Position numbers and translations under genes: made by a program. This document shows positions 21,771 through 36,700 of a DNA stretch of 37,446 nucleotides, piece by piece. Every line of letters starts with the position of its first letter. Within the stretch, counting starts at the first letter, position 1. The stretch is from Bacillus hominis (lineage in GTDB: Bacteria > Bacillota > Bacilli > Bacillales > Bacillaceae_G): assembly GCF_018332515.1 (NCBI RefSeq), contig NZ_BOQD01000004.1:1-37446 (forward strand). The letters are read 5' to 3'. The notes beneath the pieces are model-generated. The model worked only from the letters and a program-made list of their open reading frames with translations. It was not told the DNA's origin and searched no databases.

Positions 21771-24700
21771 ATGCCCATTACGAATCGATTTTCTACCACC
21801 ACTAACGGCGCACTCGCTATTACAGGAAACACTCTCGGCTTAAGTAAAATTAGTAATCAAAACCGTGCTGGTACAATCGGGGCAATTGGTGCATTTATAA
21901 CTACGAATACGGCTTTACAAGTAACTACTTTTCCTGCTGGTACAACATTAAACTATACACAAAATAGTTCTACTGCTATTTTAAATATCCCTGCTGGTAG
22001 TACTATTCTTTACGCAGAACTTGTTTGGGGCGGGAATTATTTATCTCGTGACCAAAACATTACGAGTGTATTAGGGAACCCAGTTTCTTTCACAACACCT
22101 GTGTCAACATACTCAATTACCCCTTCAGCTATTACAGCTTCTAATCAAACATTTGTTTCTGGATCAGTCACATTTGGGTTTTATACACGATCCGCAGATG
22201 TAACGTCACTCGTTCAAGCTGCTGGATCTGGCTCTTATACAACCGGATCTGTTCCTGGACTTGTTGATCCTTTAGACGCTTCTAATGGAGCAATTAATTC
22301 AGCTGGGTGGACGCTCATTGTCGCTTATCAAAACGGTTCCTTACCTGCAAGAAACTTAACAATTTACGTAGCTGGTAACCGCGTTTCTGTAGAAACTGGT
22401 AGTGCAGATGTATCTGTCTCAGGATTTTTAACACCTGCAGGAGGACCTGTAAGCGGGAGATTATTTTTAAGTTCTACTGAAGGAGATGCTGATTTAACCG
22501 GGGACCAAGCTTTATTTGGCCCAAACTTTAGTTCATTAAATGCTTTATCTGGGCCAAACAATGCTGTTAATAATTTCTTTGGTTCTCAAATTAATAATGC
22601 TACAGGGAACTTAGATACTACTGGAACATTTGGTACGCGAAACCAGAGTGCCTCTACAGGTACAAATATCTCCGCTGGAAGGCAAGGTTGGGACATTACT
22701 GCCATTGATATTTCTCCTTATTTAACAAATTCCCAAGTCTCCGCCGCAATCCGTTTAACAACGAACGGTGACGCATATATGCTCAATACAGTCGGTTTAC
22801 AAATCAATATAAATTCACCTAATATACAAGCAACAAAAAGCGTAAATAAAAGTGTTGCTACAATTGGCGATATTCTAACCTATACAGTTACTGTTCCTAA
22901 CACCGGGCTTCTTCCTGCAAATAACGTTACTTTTACAGACATTCTCCCTAACGGCACTTCCTTTATACCTGGCAGTGTAACGATAGATAATGTACCACAA
23001 ACAAACGCAAATCCAGCCGCTGGTATTTCTCTTGGAACAATTAATAACAACGCTTCTCGTACAGTAACTTTCCAAGCGACTGTCGTTTCTCTTCCAAGTC
23101 AAAATCCTATCTCTAACACTGCTAATATTACCTTTCAATATACACCAATTGCTGGAGGAACAACTTTTAGCGGTATTGCAACAAGCAACTCTGCTGGTAC
23201 ACAAATTAACCTAGCAGATATTAATGGAACAAAATCCGTTAACAAACTATTTACCGATATTAGTGAAACATTAACTTACAGTATTTCCTTAGCTAATATA
23301 GGAAATATCGCTGCAACGAACGTTATATATACGGATCCAATTCCTAGCGGGACTACTTTTATTCCTAATAGTGTAACTGTTAACGGAGTAACTCAAGCTG
23401 GAGCAAATCCCGCTAATGGTATATCAATTGGATCTATTGCTGCAAATTCTACTGCTACTATTTCGTTTCAAGTATTCGTTCCTTCTATCCCACAAACAAA
23501 TCCAATATTAAATAGTGGCACCACAACTTACCAGTATATCCCTATTCCAAATCAACCAGCAGTAAATGGGTCCGATGCAACAAATACCGTATCTACTCAA
23601 GTGAATAATGCTACTGTAACTATGGCAAAAGCAGTAGATAAAAACTATGCAGATATTGGCGATACACTTACCTATACAGTTTCTTTTGTAGGTACAGGGA
23701 ATACGGGTGCGAACAATGTTATTTTTACGGATATCATTCCTACTGGAACAACTTTTGTCCTAAACAGTTTAACAATAGATGGCACTACACAAGTTGGCGC
23801 AAATCCGGCTAATGGTGTGAATATCGGATCTATCCCAACTGGCACGACCAAAAATGTTTCATTTCAAGTAGTAGTAAATACAATTCCTCCATCAAACGTC
23901 GTATCTAATGGATCGAGCGCTTCTTATCAGTACACTGTCAACCCTAGCCAATCACCCGTTACAAAAAACATTTCTTCTAATCTCGTTTCCACTCAAATTA
24001 ACAATGCGAATTTATCATTAACAAAATCTATGAATAAACAATTTGCCACAATTGGCGAAACTATAAGTTATACAATCCTTATTTCAAACAGTGGAAATAC
24101 GCCCGCTAATAACGTTCAACTAACAGATCCACTTCCAAATGGAACGATATTGACTCCAGGTACTGTAACGCTAAACGGTGTTTTACAAAATGTAACTTCT
24201 CTTATTGCCTTACCTATCGGTACAATTCCTGGCGGAGCTACTTTCACCTTATCGTTCCAAGTAACAGTCATCAACATCACCTCCCAAAATCCTATCATTA
24301 ACAACGCTTTCGCCTCTTATCTATATACTGTAAATCCAAGTCTGCCACCAACTTCAAAAACAGCAAATTCTAATTCTGTCTCATCAACAATTAGACTAGC
24401 AAATCTTCATGCTATAAAATCGGTAGATAAAACGTTTGCGGAAGTTGGAGATGTATTAACTTACAACTTTGCTGTTACAAACGACGGAAACGTTGCAGCG
24501 AACAATGTATTACTATCTGATTCCATTGCGAATGGTACTTCCTTTGTACCAGACAGTGTTATGATTAACGGTGTTACTCAGCCGGGCGTTACACCAGCTA
24601 GCATCAATATTGGTAGTATCAATGCTGGCAATACAATTACAGCTTCATTCCAAGTATTAATAACTAGCATTCCAAATCCAAATCCAATTTCGAATAGCGC

Positions 24701-27700
24701 TTCTATTTCCTATAACTTTATTGTTGATCCAAACGCTCCACCAGTAAACAAAAACACCACTTCAACTACTACATTTACTCAAGTAAATGATGCAAATGTT
24801 ATTTCAGCAAAAGCAGTCGATCGCTCTTTTGCTACCATTGGAAATATATTAACTTATACCGTTATTTTAACGAATACAGGAAGCGTCTCTGCTGATAGCC
24901 CTACTTTCATAGACATAAATCCAGATGGTACTACCTTTATCCCAAACACTTTCCTCATTAATGGTGTGCTCCAAAATAACGCAGATCCAAATATCGGTGT
25001 CCCGTTGCCTTCTATTCCTGCTAGCGGATTAATTACTGTTTCTTATCAAGTAACTGTCACTGCTTTACCAGTCCAAAATCCAACAACTAATTCATCCAGT
25101 ACACAATATAGCTTTATTCTAAATCCAGGTGATCCACCAATTATAGAAACATCTTTAAGTAACACTGTAAGTACACAAATTAATTTAGCAAATGTAGTTA
25201 TTGTCAAGCAGGTAGATTTAACTATTGCTGATGTTGGGCAACCAATCACATATACAATTGCTTTAGCTAACCCTGGAAATACTCCAGCAAATAATGTTGT
25301 TGTTACCGATATAATCCCTACTGGCACCACTATCGTACCAAATAGTATTTTTATAGGTGGTGTTTTACAGCTAGGTGCGGATCCAAGTGTTGGTCTTCAA
25401 GCCGGTACAATTCCTGCTGGTGGCTTTACAACGATTATTTTTCAAATAAGTGCAAATGGGCTACCTTCACCAAATCCAATTCAAAACAGCGCTTCACTTC
25501 AATATAGCTTTATCGCTGATCCAAATTTACCTGCTCTTGTTAGAAACGCTACTAGCAATATAGTAACTACACAAATTAATACTGCTAATATCGTAGCGAA
25601 TAAATTAACAAGTACAAACTTTGCTGATGTCGGTGATAGCATTACGTATGCCACTGTATTAACAAATAACGGGAATATTCCGGCTACTAATGTTATTTTT
25701 ACGGATGTTATTCCAAGTGGTACACTTTTCATTCCGGATAGTGTAGCAATTGATAATGTACCTGTAGCTAATGTTAATCCAGCAAACGGCATCTCCATCG
25801 GTACAATTGGAGCAAATTCCTCACGTACTGTTTCCTTTCAAGTGAATGTACCAGCTATTCCATCCATTAATCCAATTACTAATCAATCAGGCACTACTTT
25901 CCAATACACGTACGATCCATTAAAACCAACTGTAATGCAAATGACTTCTTCTAACACTGTACAGACTACAATTAATAACGCTTCTATTTTCGCTACGAAA
26001 TCTGCAGATAAACAGTTCGCCAACGTAAATGATATTATTACGTATACAACTACCTTAACGAATAGCGGGAACACACTTGCATCAAATGTAATATTTACAG
26101 ATGTTATTCCAAACGGAACATCGTTTATCCCTAATAGTGTAACAGTAAATGGTAATATTCTCCCTAATGTAAATCCAGCAAACGGGATCGCAATTGACCC
26201 AATAAACTCCAATACAAATACAACAATCTCATTTCAAATAAAAGTGAATTCCATCCCTAGCCCAAATCCAATCCCGAACCAAAGTAATACAACGTATCAA
26301 TATGTCGTAAACCCTAGCTTACCTCCAGCATCCGCCAATGCGTTAAGTAACTTAATAACAACTCAAATTAACAATGCTACTATTGTCGCTACTAAGTCAG
26401 TGAATACACCGACAGCTGCAATTGGAGATATCGTTACCTATACGATTGCAGTTACAAACACAGGAAATATCCCTGCTAGTGCTACAGTTTTAACAGATGG
26501 ACTTGGAGCAGGAGCTTCATTTATCCAAAATTCCGTAACTATCAATAATGTTCCACAACCAGGATTAGATCCATCACTTGGTGTTCACTTAGCAGATATT
26601 CCGCCAGGAAATACTGTATTTATTACTTTTGAAGCACAAATTTTAGCAATACCACCTAGTGGCACATTAACAAATAATGCCCTTGTAAATTATGAATATA
26701 CAGTAAATCCAAACCAATCACCTGCTGTTGGTAGTACAATCACAAATACGACGGTTACTCCAATTATTGATGCTACTCTATCTATAAATAAAACCGTCAA
26801 TTCAACATTCGCTACTATTGGAGATACACTTACTTTCACTTCAACCGTTACTAATTCCGGTAATACTACCGCAAACAATGTTATTTTTACAGATTTAATT
26901 CCAAATGGTACAACGTTTATCCCAAATAGTTTTACAGTAAATGGAACAACCATTCCTAATGAAAATCCACAAAATGGTATCAATATCGGTAACATAAATT
27001 CAAATGCATCAGTTATACTCAGTTTTCAAGTAAACATTACAACGATTCCAAGCCCTAATCCGATTCCTAACAAATCATCGATTCAATATAGTTTTATTGT
27101 AGATATAAATGAACCACCTGTTTCACGAACAGTTAAATCCAATAAAACCTTTACACAAGTAAATACTGCTTCCGTTATCGCAACAAAAACTGCGAGCAGT
27201 GCATTTTCTGCTGTTGGAGATACAATTACGTATACAACTACTCTCACTAATAGTGGAAATACTACCGCAAACACACCTGTTTTTATCGATATATTACCAC
27301 CTGAACTTTCATTCGTTCCCGATAGCGTACAAATTAATACCATCCCACAACTCGGATTTAGGCCAGATATCGGAGTTCCTTTAGACCCAATTCCAGTTGG
27401 AGGATCAATAACAATTAGCTTCCAAGCTATTGTCGGTTCAATACCCGCTTCAAACCCTACACTGAACCAATCTAGCACAACATACTCTATCATTGTTGAT
27501 CCTACTCAGCCGCCTGTTACAGAAACGGCTACTAGTAATCCGGTCTTAGTTCAAATAAATGAAGCAATCATTCAAGCAACGAAAAGTGTGGATCGACTAT
27601 TTTCTGACGTTGCACCTGGAAATTCATTTTTAACGTATACTGTTTTATTAAAAAATATAGGGAACGCGACTGCTACTAATATCACTTTTACAGATTCGAT

Positions 27701-30700
27701 TCCAAATAATACAGTATTTATAGAAGATAGCGTTCGAGTAGGTGGAGTTTTATTACCTGGAGTAAATCCAGAAAATGGGATACCAATTGGGGATATTATT
27801 GCCGAGGATTTTATAAATGTCACATTCCGTGTGCAAGTAGTTAGTATTCCAAATCCAATTTTCACAATCGGACCAGGCGGACCAAACTCACCTGTTATAA
27901 ACGGTGCTTCTATTAATTATCAATTTATGACAGGACCGAATTCACCACTTGTTTCACGAAATACAACCTCCAACTCTGTTTCTACACAAATAAATTCCGG
28001 GGAAATTGCACTAGTTAAATCCTCAGATAAAAATTTTGCAACGATTGGCGATACAATTTCTTATACAATTACATTAAGTAACCCTGGAAATGTCACTTCA
28101 CAAAATATAATTTTCACAGATATTTTACCTGACGGAACGACATTTATTTCCGGGACTCTTACAAACGATTCTGGTACACAACAAATTGGAAATTCAGCTA
28201 GCGGGATACAGATTGGAAATATAAACCCAAGTGGAACGGCCGTTATTACTCTCAACGTACTTGTTACAAATATTCCAAGTATAAATCCAATCTCTAATTC
28301 TAGTTCTATACAATTTCAGCATATTGTCGATCCAAGTCAACCAGCTATCACACAAACCGCTTCATCTAATACCGTTACTACAACAATAAATAGCGCAATA
28401 TTAACTACAACAAAAAGTGCTGATAAATCTATCATTTCTGTTGGAGATACGATTACGTATACAACTACTATTACAAACACAGGGAATACACCAGCAACGA
28501 ATATAACATTCACAAGCGCTATTCCAGCTAATACTACATTTATACCAAATTCAGTTACAATAAGTGGAGTTCAGCAACCTGGTGCGCAGCCCGCACTTGG
28601 AGTAAATATACCAAATATCGCACCTGGTGAAACAGTAACTGTTACTTTCCAAGTAAATGTTATTTCTATTCCTCCTTCAAATTCGATTATGGGTAATGAC
28701 ACAATTTTATATTCTTATACTGTTGATCCAAACGGAACTCCTGTTACAACTTCTACTTCAACTAATATCGTTACAAACCCTGTACTAGACGCTATGATAA
28801 CATTGGTAAAATCGGTCGATCAAACGCTTGTAACACTAGGTGATACCATTACCTATACGACAATTTTAACGAATAACGGTAATACAAATGCGACAAATAT
28901 TACTTTCACTGATCTTATACCAGATGGTACAACGTTTATTGCTGATAGCGTTACAATAGATAGCATCACACAAATCGGACTCAATCCTAATACAGGTATA
29001 ACGATTGGATCAATTGCTCCTAACAGCTCAATATCTATAGCATTTCAAGTTAGCGCTACTTCTACACCTGTTCAAAATCCGATTGCCAATTCCGCTACTG
29101 CTTCTTACTCATTTATCGCTGATCCAAATGCACCGATTGTTTCAAGAAATGTTACTTCAAACACAACGTTTACTACAATTAATACAGCTACCATTCTTTC
29201 ATCGAAACAAGTTGATAAAGCATTTAGCAGCATCGGAGATACACTCACTTATACTATCACTTTAACAAACAACGGCAATTCCTCCGCACAAAATGTTATA
29301 TTCACAGATACCGTGCCGAGCGGAACTACATTTATTGCAAACACATTTTCTATTAATGGAATTCCTCAAAGTGGTGCGAATCCAACGAACGGTGTAAATA
29401 TTGGGCCTATAACAGCTGGGTCTACAGTGAATGTTTCATTCCAAGTAAACGTGACCTCATTACCAACTGAAAATCCAATTGTAAATTTCTCATCGACATC
29501 GTACCAATTAGTCTCACCACCTGATGCAGAAACTTCAATTAGTAATCCTGTTTCAACGCAAATTAGAGAAGCGATATTATCCATGACGAAAAATGAAAGT
29601 GTATCCTTTGCAGATATTGGGCAAACTGCTTTTTACACTTCTTCTATTGCCAATGTAGGCAATACCGATGCAACTAATATTGTATTCACAGATGTATTAC
29701 CAAGTGGACTCACATTTGTTCCTAACACATTAACTGTCGATGGCGTTTTACAACCGAATGCGAATCCAAATACAGGTGTATTACTTGCAACACTTCCACC
29801 AAATGAAATATACAGTATCGTCTTTCAAGTTACGGTTAACAGCATTCCATCTATTAATCCAACACCGAATACAGCATCAACGACATATGAGTTTATTGTT
29901 GATCCTGTTAATCCTCCAGTATCGAGTTCAGCTACTTCCAACACTACGCTTCTTCAAATAAACAACGCAAATATTATAAGTACAAAAACAGCAGATCTTA
30001 CTTTTGCGGATGTTAGTAATACAATAACATTTACACTTAACCTCCCTAATACCGGGAATGTGACCGCAACTGATGTTACCGTTATCGATATACTTGATAG
30101 CAATTTAACTTTTGTTCCAAACAGTTTCACAGTTAATGGGCAAACCATTCCAAACGCTGATTTATCTACTGGTGTAAATATAGGTTCCATTAATGGTGGT
30201 AATACGGCAATCGTCACATTCCAAGCAACTGTTACTACACTTCCAACACTGAATCCAATATCTAATTCTACTTCAACCGCATATCATTACGTCGTTGATC
30301 CTAGCCAGCCACCTATTACAACTTCCAATCAATCTAATACAACGACCACACAAATTAATAGTGCTATCCTTACTGCACAAAAAAATTCAAATGTATCAAC
30401 GGTAGATATCGGGCAGGATATCGTCTACACCGTTACAATTACAAATAGCGGAAATGTTAGTGCCACGAATGTTATTTTTACCGACCTTATTCCAGACGGA
30501 ACTTCCTTTGAACCGAATAGTTTTACACTTAACGGAATTAGCATCCCAAATGCAAATATCATTACAGGTGTTCCAATTGGTGATATCGCGCCAAACCAAT
30601 CTGTCATCGTAGCATTTCATATTAACGCCAATGAAATCCCGCCTATAAATCCAATTTCCAACCAAGCTAGCGTTAGCTTCCAACATATCGTTAATCCAGC

Positions 30701-33700
30701 AAATCCTCCAGTTTCAAAAAATATTACTTCTAACAACGTTACAACAAAAATTGAAAGTGCTATTTTAAACACTATTAAAATAGGAGATAAAGCTTTTGCA
30801 ACTATCGGTGATACGATTACGTATACAACTACTATTACGAACACAGGAAATATTCCTGCTAACAACGTTGTTTTCTCAGACCCTATACCATCGTGGACAC
30901 AATTTGTTACAGGATCAGTTGTTGTTGATGGCACTCCATTACCATCCGCTTCTATCATTGGCGGTGTTGGCATAAATACGATAAATCCAAATCAAATTGT
31001 AACAATCATATTCCAAGTTCAAATTGTAAGCAATCCAACAACGTTCACACCTGAACTCCAAAACCTAGGGTTTGTTAACTTCCAATATAACGTAGGAAAT
31101 GCATTACAGGCTCAGCCTGGCAATGTGGAAACGAACGTGTTCGTTACTTCTATTAATTCAGTAATACTTTCAGCTTTAAAAACGGCTAATACAGCCTTTG
31201 CAAATATAGGAGACACAATCACTTATACAGTTTTAATTCAAAATGGCGGAAATACAACTGCTACGAATCTAAATTTCTCAGACCTGATTCCATCAGGAAC
31301 GACCTTTATTGAAAATAGTTTTGCAGTAAATGGAAGTACCATTCCAGGGGCAAATCCAAATAACGGAGTTAATATCGGACCCGTTAGCGCGAACAGTTCC
31401 TTAACTGTTACTTTCCAAGTCATAGTTACATCTATTCCACCTTCAAACCCAATTACAAACGTTGCATCTATTCAATACGCATTCATTGTTGACCCGGTAG
31501 CTCCTCCTGTTACAGGCACAATAAATTCTAATAGCGCTTCAACACAAATTAATAACGCTACTGTTACAACTGTTTTAGAAGCAAATCGAACAATCGTATC
31601 CATCGGAGATATAATTACGTATACAGCAACATTAACAACTACCGGAAACTTCCCTGCAAATTCTGTATTGCTCATAAACGGAGTTCCTGTAGGTGCAGTA
31701 TTCGTTCCAAATAGCGTTACGTTAAACGGAATTTCACTTCCAGATGCAAGTCCAACTCTCGGTATTCCAGTTGGTATTATCGCACCAGGTGATTCTGCTA
31801 CTATTACGTTCCAATTTCTTGCAAGTTCTATTCCACCGCAAGGGGCGATTATAAATCAAGCCATTACAAGTTACACGTTTATTGTTGATCCAAGTCAACC
31901 TCCAGTTACAGCAACATCCTCATCTAATACGGTTAATACAGCTGTCGTTGATGCATCGTTATCCGTAATTAAAAATACAGATTCTCTCGTACAATCTACT
32001 AACGGTACAATCACTTACACCGTAGTCGTTCAAAATAATGGCAATACAACTGCAAATACAGTTACTTTAACAGATTTGGTCCCAGAAGGAACTGCATTTA
32101 TTCCTAATAGCGTGACCATTAATACCATTTCAGTTCCAGGTGCCGATCCAAACGTAGGAATACCATTAAACTCCATTGCGCCGTCAGAAATCGTCACCGT
32201 CACATTCCAAGTTATCGTTCAATCCATTCCAGGCGTGAACCCAATTTCTAATACAGCCCGTATTGACTATACTTTTATCGCTGATCCAAATGCTCCTATC
32301 ATCTCTCGTACAATTACGTCTAATCCAGCAGTCACACAAATTTCAGATGCGACTATTCTTTCTTTAAAAGCAGTCAATGCACAACAAGCAACAAATGGCG
32401 ATATTTTGACCTACACGATAACATTAGACAATAACGGAAATATCTCAGCAACTAATCTCTCATTTTTAGATTCTGCTCAAAATGGTACTACATTCGTAGA
32501 AAATAGTTTTACGCTTAACGGAACAACTATACTTGGTGCCAATCCAAATCTAGGTGTCACGCTTCCTAACCTTGCAGCAAACGCTACTCACCTTATTTCG
32601 TTCCAAATTCTTATTAACAATCCATTCTCGCAAGAATCGATTACAAATCAATCCAATACAACATATACAATTCAACCAGACCCAGGGCAACCACCTATTA
32701 CTGAAACATCTACAAGTAATATCGTCATTACAAATTTCGTGCAAGCACAATTGACAATTATAAAAACCTCCAACCCAATAACTGTAGATATTGGAGGAAC
32801 TATACTTTATATTTCTGAAGTAAAAAATATAGGAAATGTTGACGCAATAAATATTATTTTCACAGATTCTATTCCTGCTGGGACTACATTTGTTCCAGAT
32901 AGTGTCACAATTAACGGTGTCTTGCAGCCAGGTGTAAATCCAGAAAACGGAATACCGATTGGAACGATTTCATCAAACGGTTCCAAAACGATACTATTCC
33001 AAGTGCAAACAAACAATCCACCTACTGAAACCGAAATTGTAAATCAATCTTCTGTAACTTACCAATATGTAAGTATTCCTACAGCTCCACCAGTGAATCG
33101 CTCTGCAAATTCTAATATTGTTACAACATCGATTCAAAATGCAAATATTATTTCTGTTAAAGTGGCGGATGTAACTTTTGTATCCATCGGGCAAAATATT
33201 ACCTACACAAATACACTACAAAATATAGGAACCATTCCAGCTAACAACACTATATTCATTGATAACATCCCAGAAGGTACTATATTCATTGATGATAGCT
33301 TATCAATAAATAATGTGATTCAGCCTGGCGCGAATCCTGAAAACGGAGTAACTCTTGGCACGATACAACCAAATGCAACAGTCACTATTTCATTCCAAGT
33401 ACAACTTACCAGTATACCTCCCGGCAATACTGTCATTAATATTTCAGACACTTCGTATGAATACCAAATTGACCCTAGTTCTCCAATTATTCAGCGCAAG
33501 TCGTTATCAAATGCAGTAAACACTGAAGTGCGGACGGCAAATATTAGTGCAATTAAATCCGCCAATAGATCCATTACACGCATCGGTCAAATCATCACAT
33601 ATACAGTCGCAGTTACGAACTCTGGTACAGTGCCTATTACGAATGCTCTCCTAATTGACGCAATTGCAGCTGGAACTACATTCGTTCCAAATAGTATCCT

Positions 33701-36700
33701 TGTAGATGGCATACCAAGACCTGACGAAAATCCAATTACCGGAATCGCCCTTGATATAATTCTTCCAAATCATACGATTATTGTTACGTTCCAAGTAAAT
33801 GTAGTCTCTATACCTTCTCAAAATAATATTAATAATATCGCTGTCATTCACTATGAATATCAACTGGAACCAAGCGCACCACCAATTTCAGAAACGACCT
33901 CTTCCAATAGTACAAATATACAATTTATTGATGCTATTCTTATCGCTACAAAATCCGCTAATAAAGTGTTAGCTAATATTGATGAAACCATTGAATATAC
34001 AGTATTCATTCAAAATAACGGATCTACTACAACTAACTCCATCTTTTTTACAGATACTATAGCGGATGGAACAGTATTTATTCCAGGAAGCGTAATAGTT
34101 AACAATACTGTACTTCCTGCAGCAGATCCGAATATCGGCTTTTCCATCCCTAATATCGCGTCAAGTCAATCGACAACAATAACATTCCAAGTTTCTGTTA
34201 CGAATTTACCAGCTGTAAATCCAACACCTAATACTGCAAACATCGTCTACGACTTTATTTTTAACCCTGACTTTGCACCAATTCAAAAATCTACTACTTC
34301 CAATACCACTTTCGTTCAAATTAATGATGCTGATATCATTTCACTTAAAACTGTTGATTTGACTTCTGTAACGATTGGTGACATTTTGACTTATACAACA
34401 ACTTTAACGAATACAGGGAATACGGATGCTACTGCTGTTGTATTTACAGACAATATTCCTGATGGAACAACCTTTATAGACGGTAGCGTTTTAGTAAATA
34501 ACATTCCGCAGCTTAACGCCAATCCAAGTACCGGTATACTTGTAGGAACGATTGCTCCTGACATTTCTATCCCAGTCACATTTTCTGTTACCGTTGTAGC
34601 TCTTCCAGCTAGCGGTCGTATTCAAAATCAATCTACTTCCCGCTATACAATAAATGGGGAAGAGCAAATATCGACTAGTAATATTACCTTCACTGAAGTT
34701 ATTTCTGCTAATGTAATTGCGACAAAAACAACGCCAATCCAATACGCTGACCTACAAACTATTATCCCTTATACAATTTCCATCATAAATAACGGAAATA
34801 TACAAGTGGAAAACATTATTGTTACAGATATCATCCCAGCAAATACGAGCTTTATAGAGAATAGTGTTATTGTGAATGGCAACGCTCGTCCAAATGACAA
34901 CCCACTTAACGGTATACAAATTGATAACATTCCGCCTAATACGGCAGCAACTATTCTATTCCAAGTACGGGTTACTTCCATTCCGCAAACAAATCCAATC
35001 TCTAACACGAGTACAATTGAATATGAATACACGGTACCAGATAGGCCACCTATTACCGAAACAATTATTTCATCAGCTGCCGTAACAGAAATTCATCACG
35101 CGAATTTGAATAGTAATAAAGCTGTTAACCTTGCATTTGCAACGGTCGGTGATACGTTAACGTATACGATTACACTAAATCAAACTGGTAATGTTTCAGC
35201 AAATGATATAATCATTCAAGATATTATTCCTCAAGGTACTACGTTTATAGAAAATAGCGTTATTGTAAACGGTGAAACTCTTCCGGGAGTTAATCCAGTA
35301 AGCGGCATACCAATTGGTACTATAATTGTAGGTGGAGATGCTATCGCTTCATTCCAAGTAACTGTGACTTCTATTCCAACACCAAATGAACTCAGCAACA
35401 AAGCAATTACTACTTTTAACTATATAGTCAACCCAAATAACTTACCTGTTACAAATACGACTACAACAAATACTGTCACAACAACTGTCCAAAATGATAA
35501 TGTCGTTGCTATAAAGTCTGTTGATGTCACGAATGCCTTACCTGGTCAAAATTTAACGTATACAATTACAATTACTAATAGCGGTAATGTGACGATTGAA
35601 GATCTTCTTGCCATAGACACCGTACCAGTAGATACAACTTTCATTACTGGTAGTGTTACGATTAACGGAATCAGTCAACCTAGTGCAAATCCGGAAAATG
35701 GTATTACATTAGGAAACCTTGCTCCTAATGAATCTGTTGGCATTACGTTCCAAGTAACAATATCTTCTTCGACTCTTCAAACTGCTATCAATAACGATGC
35801 TTCTGTTTCCTATACTGTTACCATTGATCCGAATGAACCGCCTATTACAATGACAAAGCAAACAAATACCGTTACAACAACGATTGTTGATCCAATGGTG
35901 CGCATTGAGAAAAACGCTGACAAATCTTCTGTCGTTATAGGAGATATTATTACATTCACATTAGAGATATTTAATCGTTCCCCAATTCCTACAGTAAGTA
36001 CTTCCGTTTTAGATATGATTCCAGCTGGAACAACATTTATAGAAAACAGCGTAACAATTAACGGTACTACGGTTCCAAATGTTCGTCCAGACACTGGTAT
36101 GAATATTGGCGCTTTACCTGCAGATGGAGTAGCAACTATAACATTTCAAGTTCTCGTCACTTCTATTCCTTCAAACAGTACAATTATCAATTCTGCAACA
36201 GTTACAGCTGCTTTCCAATTAACACCACAAGATCCGATTATTACTTTCATTGTTAATTCAAATATTGTCCGTATACCCGTTCAATTCATAACTGCAGCAG
36301 TAATGAAAACTGCTTCCGTCAGCTCAGCTTATTTAAACCAATATTTTGATTATACGGTGCGTATTACAAATACCTCGAAATTTTCAATTACAAACGTTTC
36401 TTTACAAGACACCATTCCTGCAGGTTTACGATTTATTGGCAGATCCGTTATAGTTGACGGCATATCACTTCCTTTAGCTGATCCAAATTTCGGATTCCTA
36501 GTTGCAACTAACTTTGAACCAAATGAAGTAATTATTGTGTCATTCACAGTACAAGTAATGGATCAACCAGTAAACAATAAATTTATAAACACCGCTAATA
36601 TTTCCTTACAACTTCAAACATCTCCTGCCGAACCACCTATAACAATAACAATTGTAAGTAACGAAAACATCGTCTCTTTCCTCCCGCCAAATATAGATCG

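Noticed and set aside
22364-36547. Many minus-strand frames of 60-136 codons inside the giant gene
   Set aside because: They recur because the repeats recur. They read as reverse translations of the Asn/Thr/Gly/Ile codons and lack ribosome binding sites.
22815-36683. DNA-level tandem repeat or CRISPR-like array
   Set aside because: The repetition is at the protein level (about 396 bp per unit). The nucleotide sequences are strongly diverged, with no constant repeats and unique spacers.
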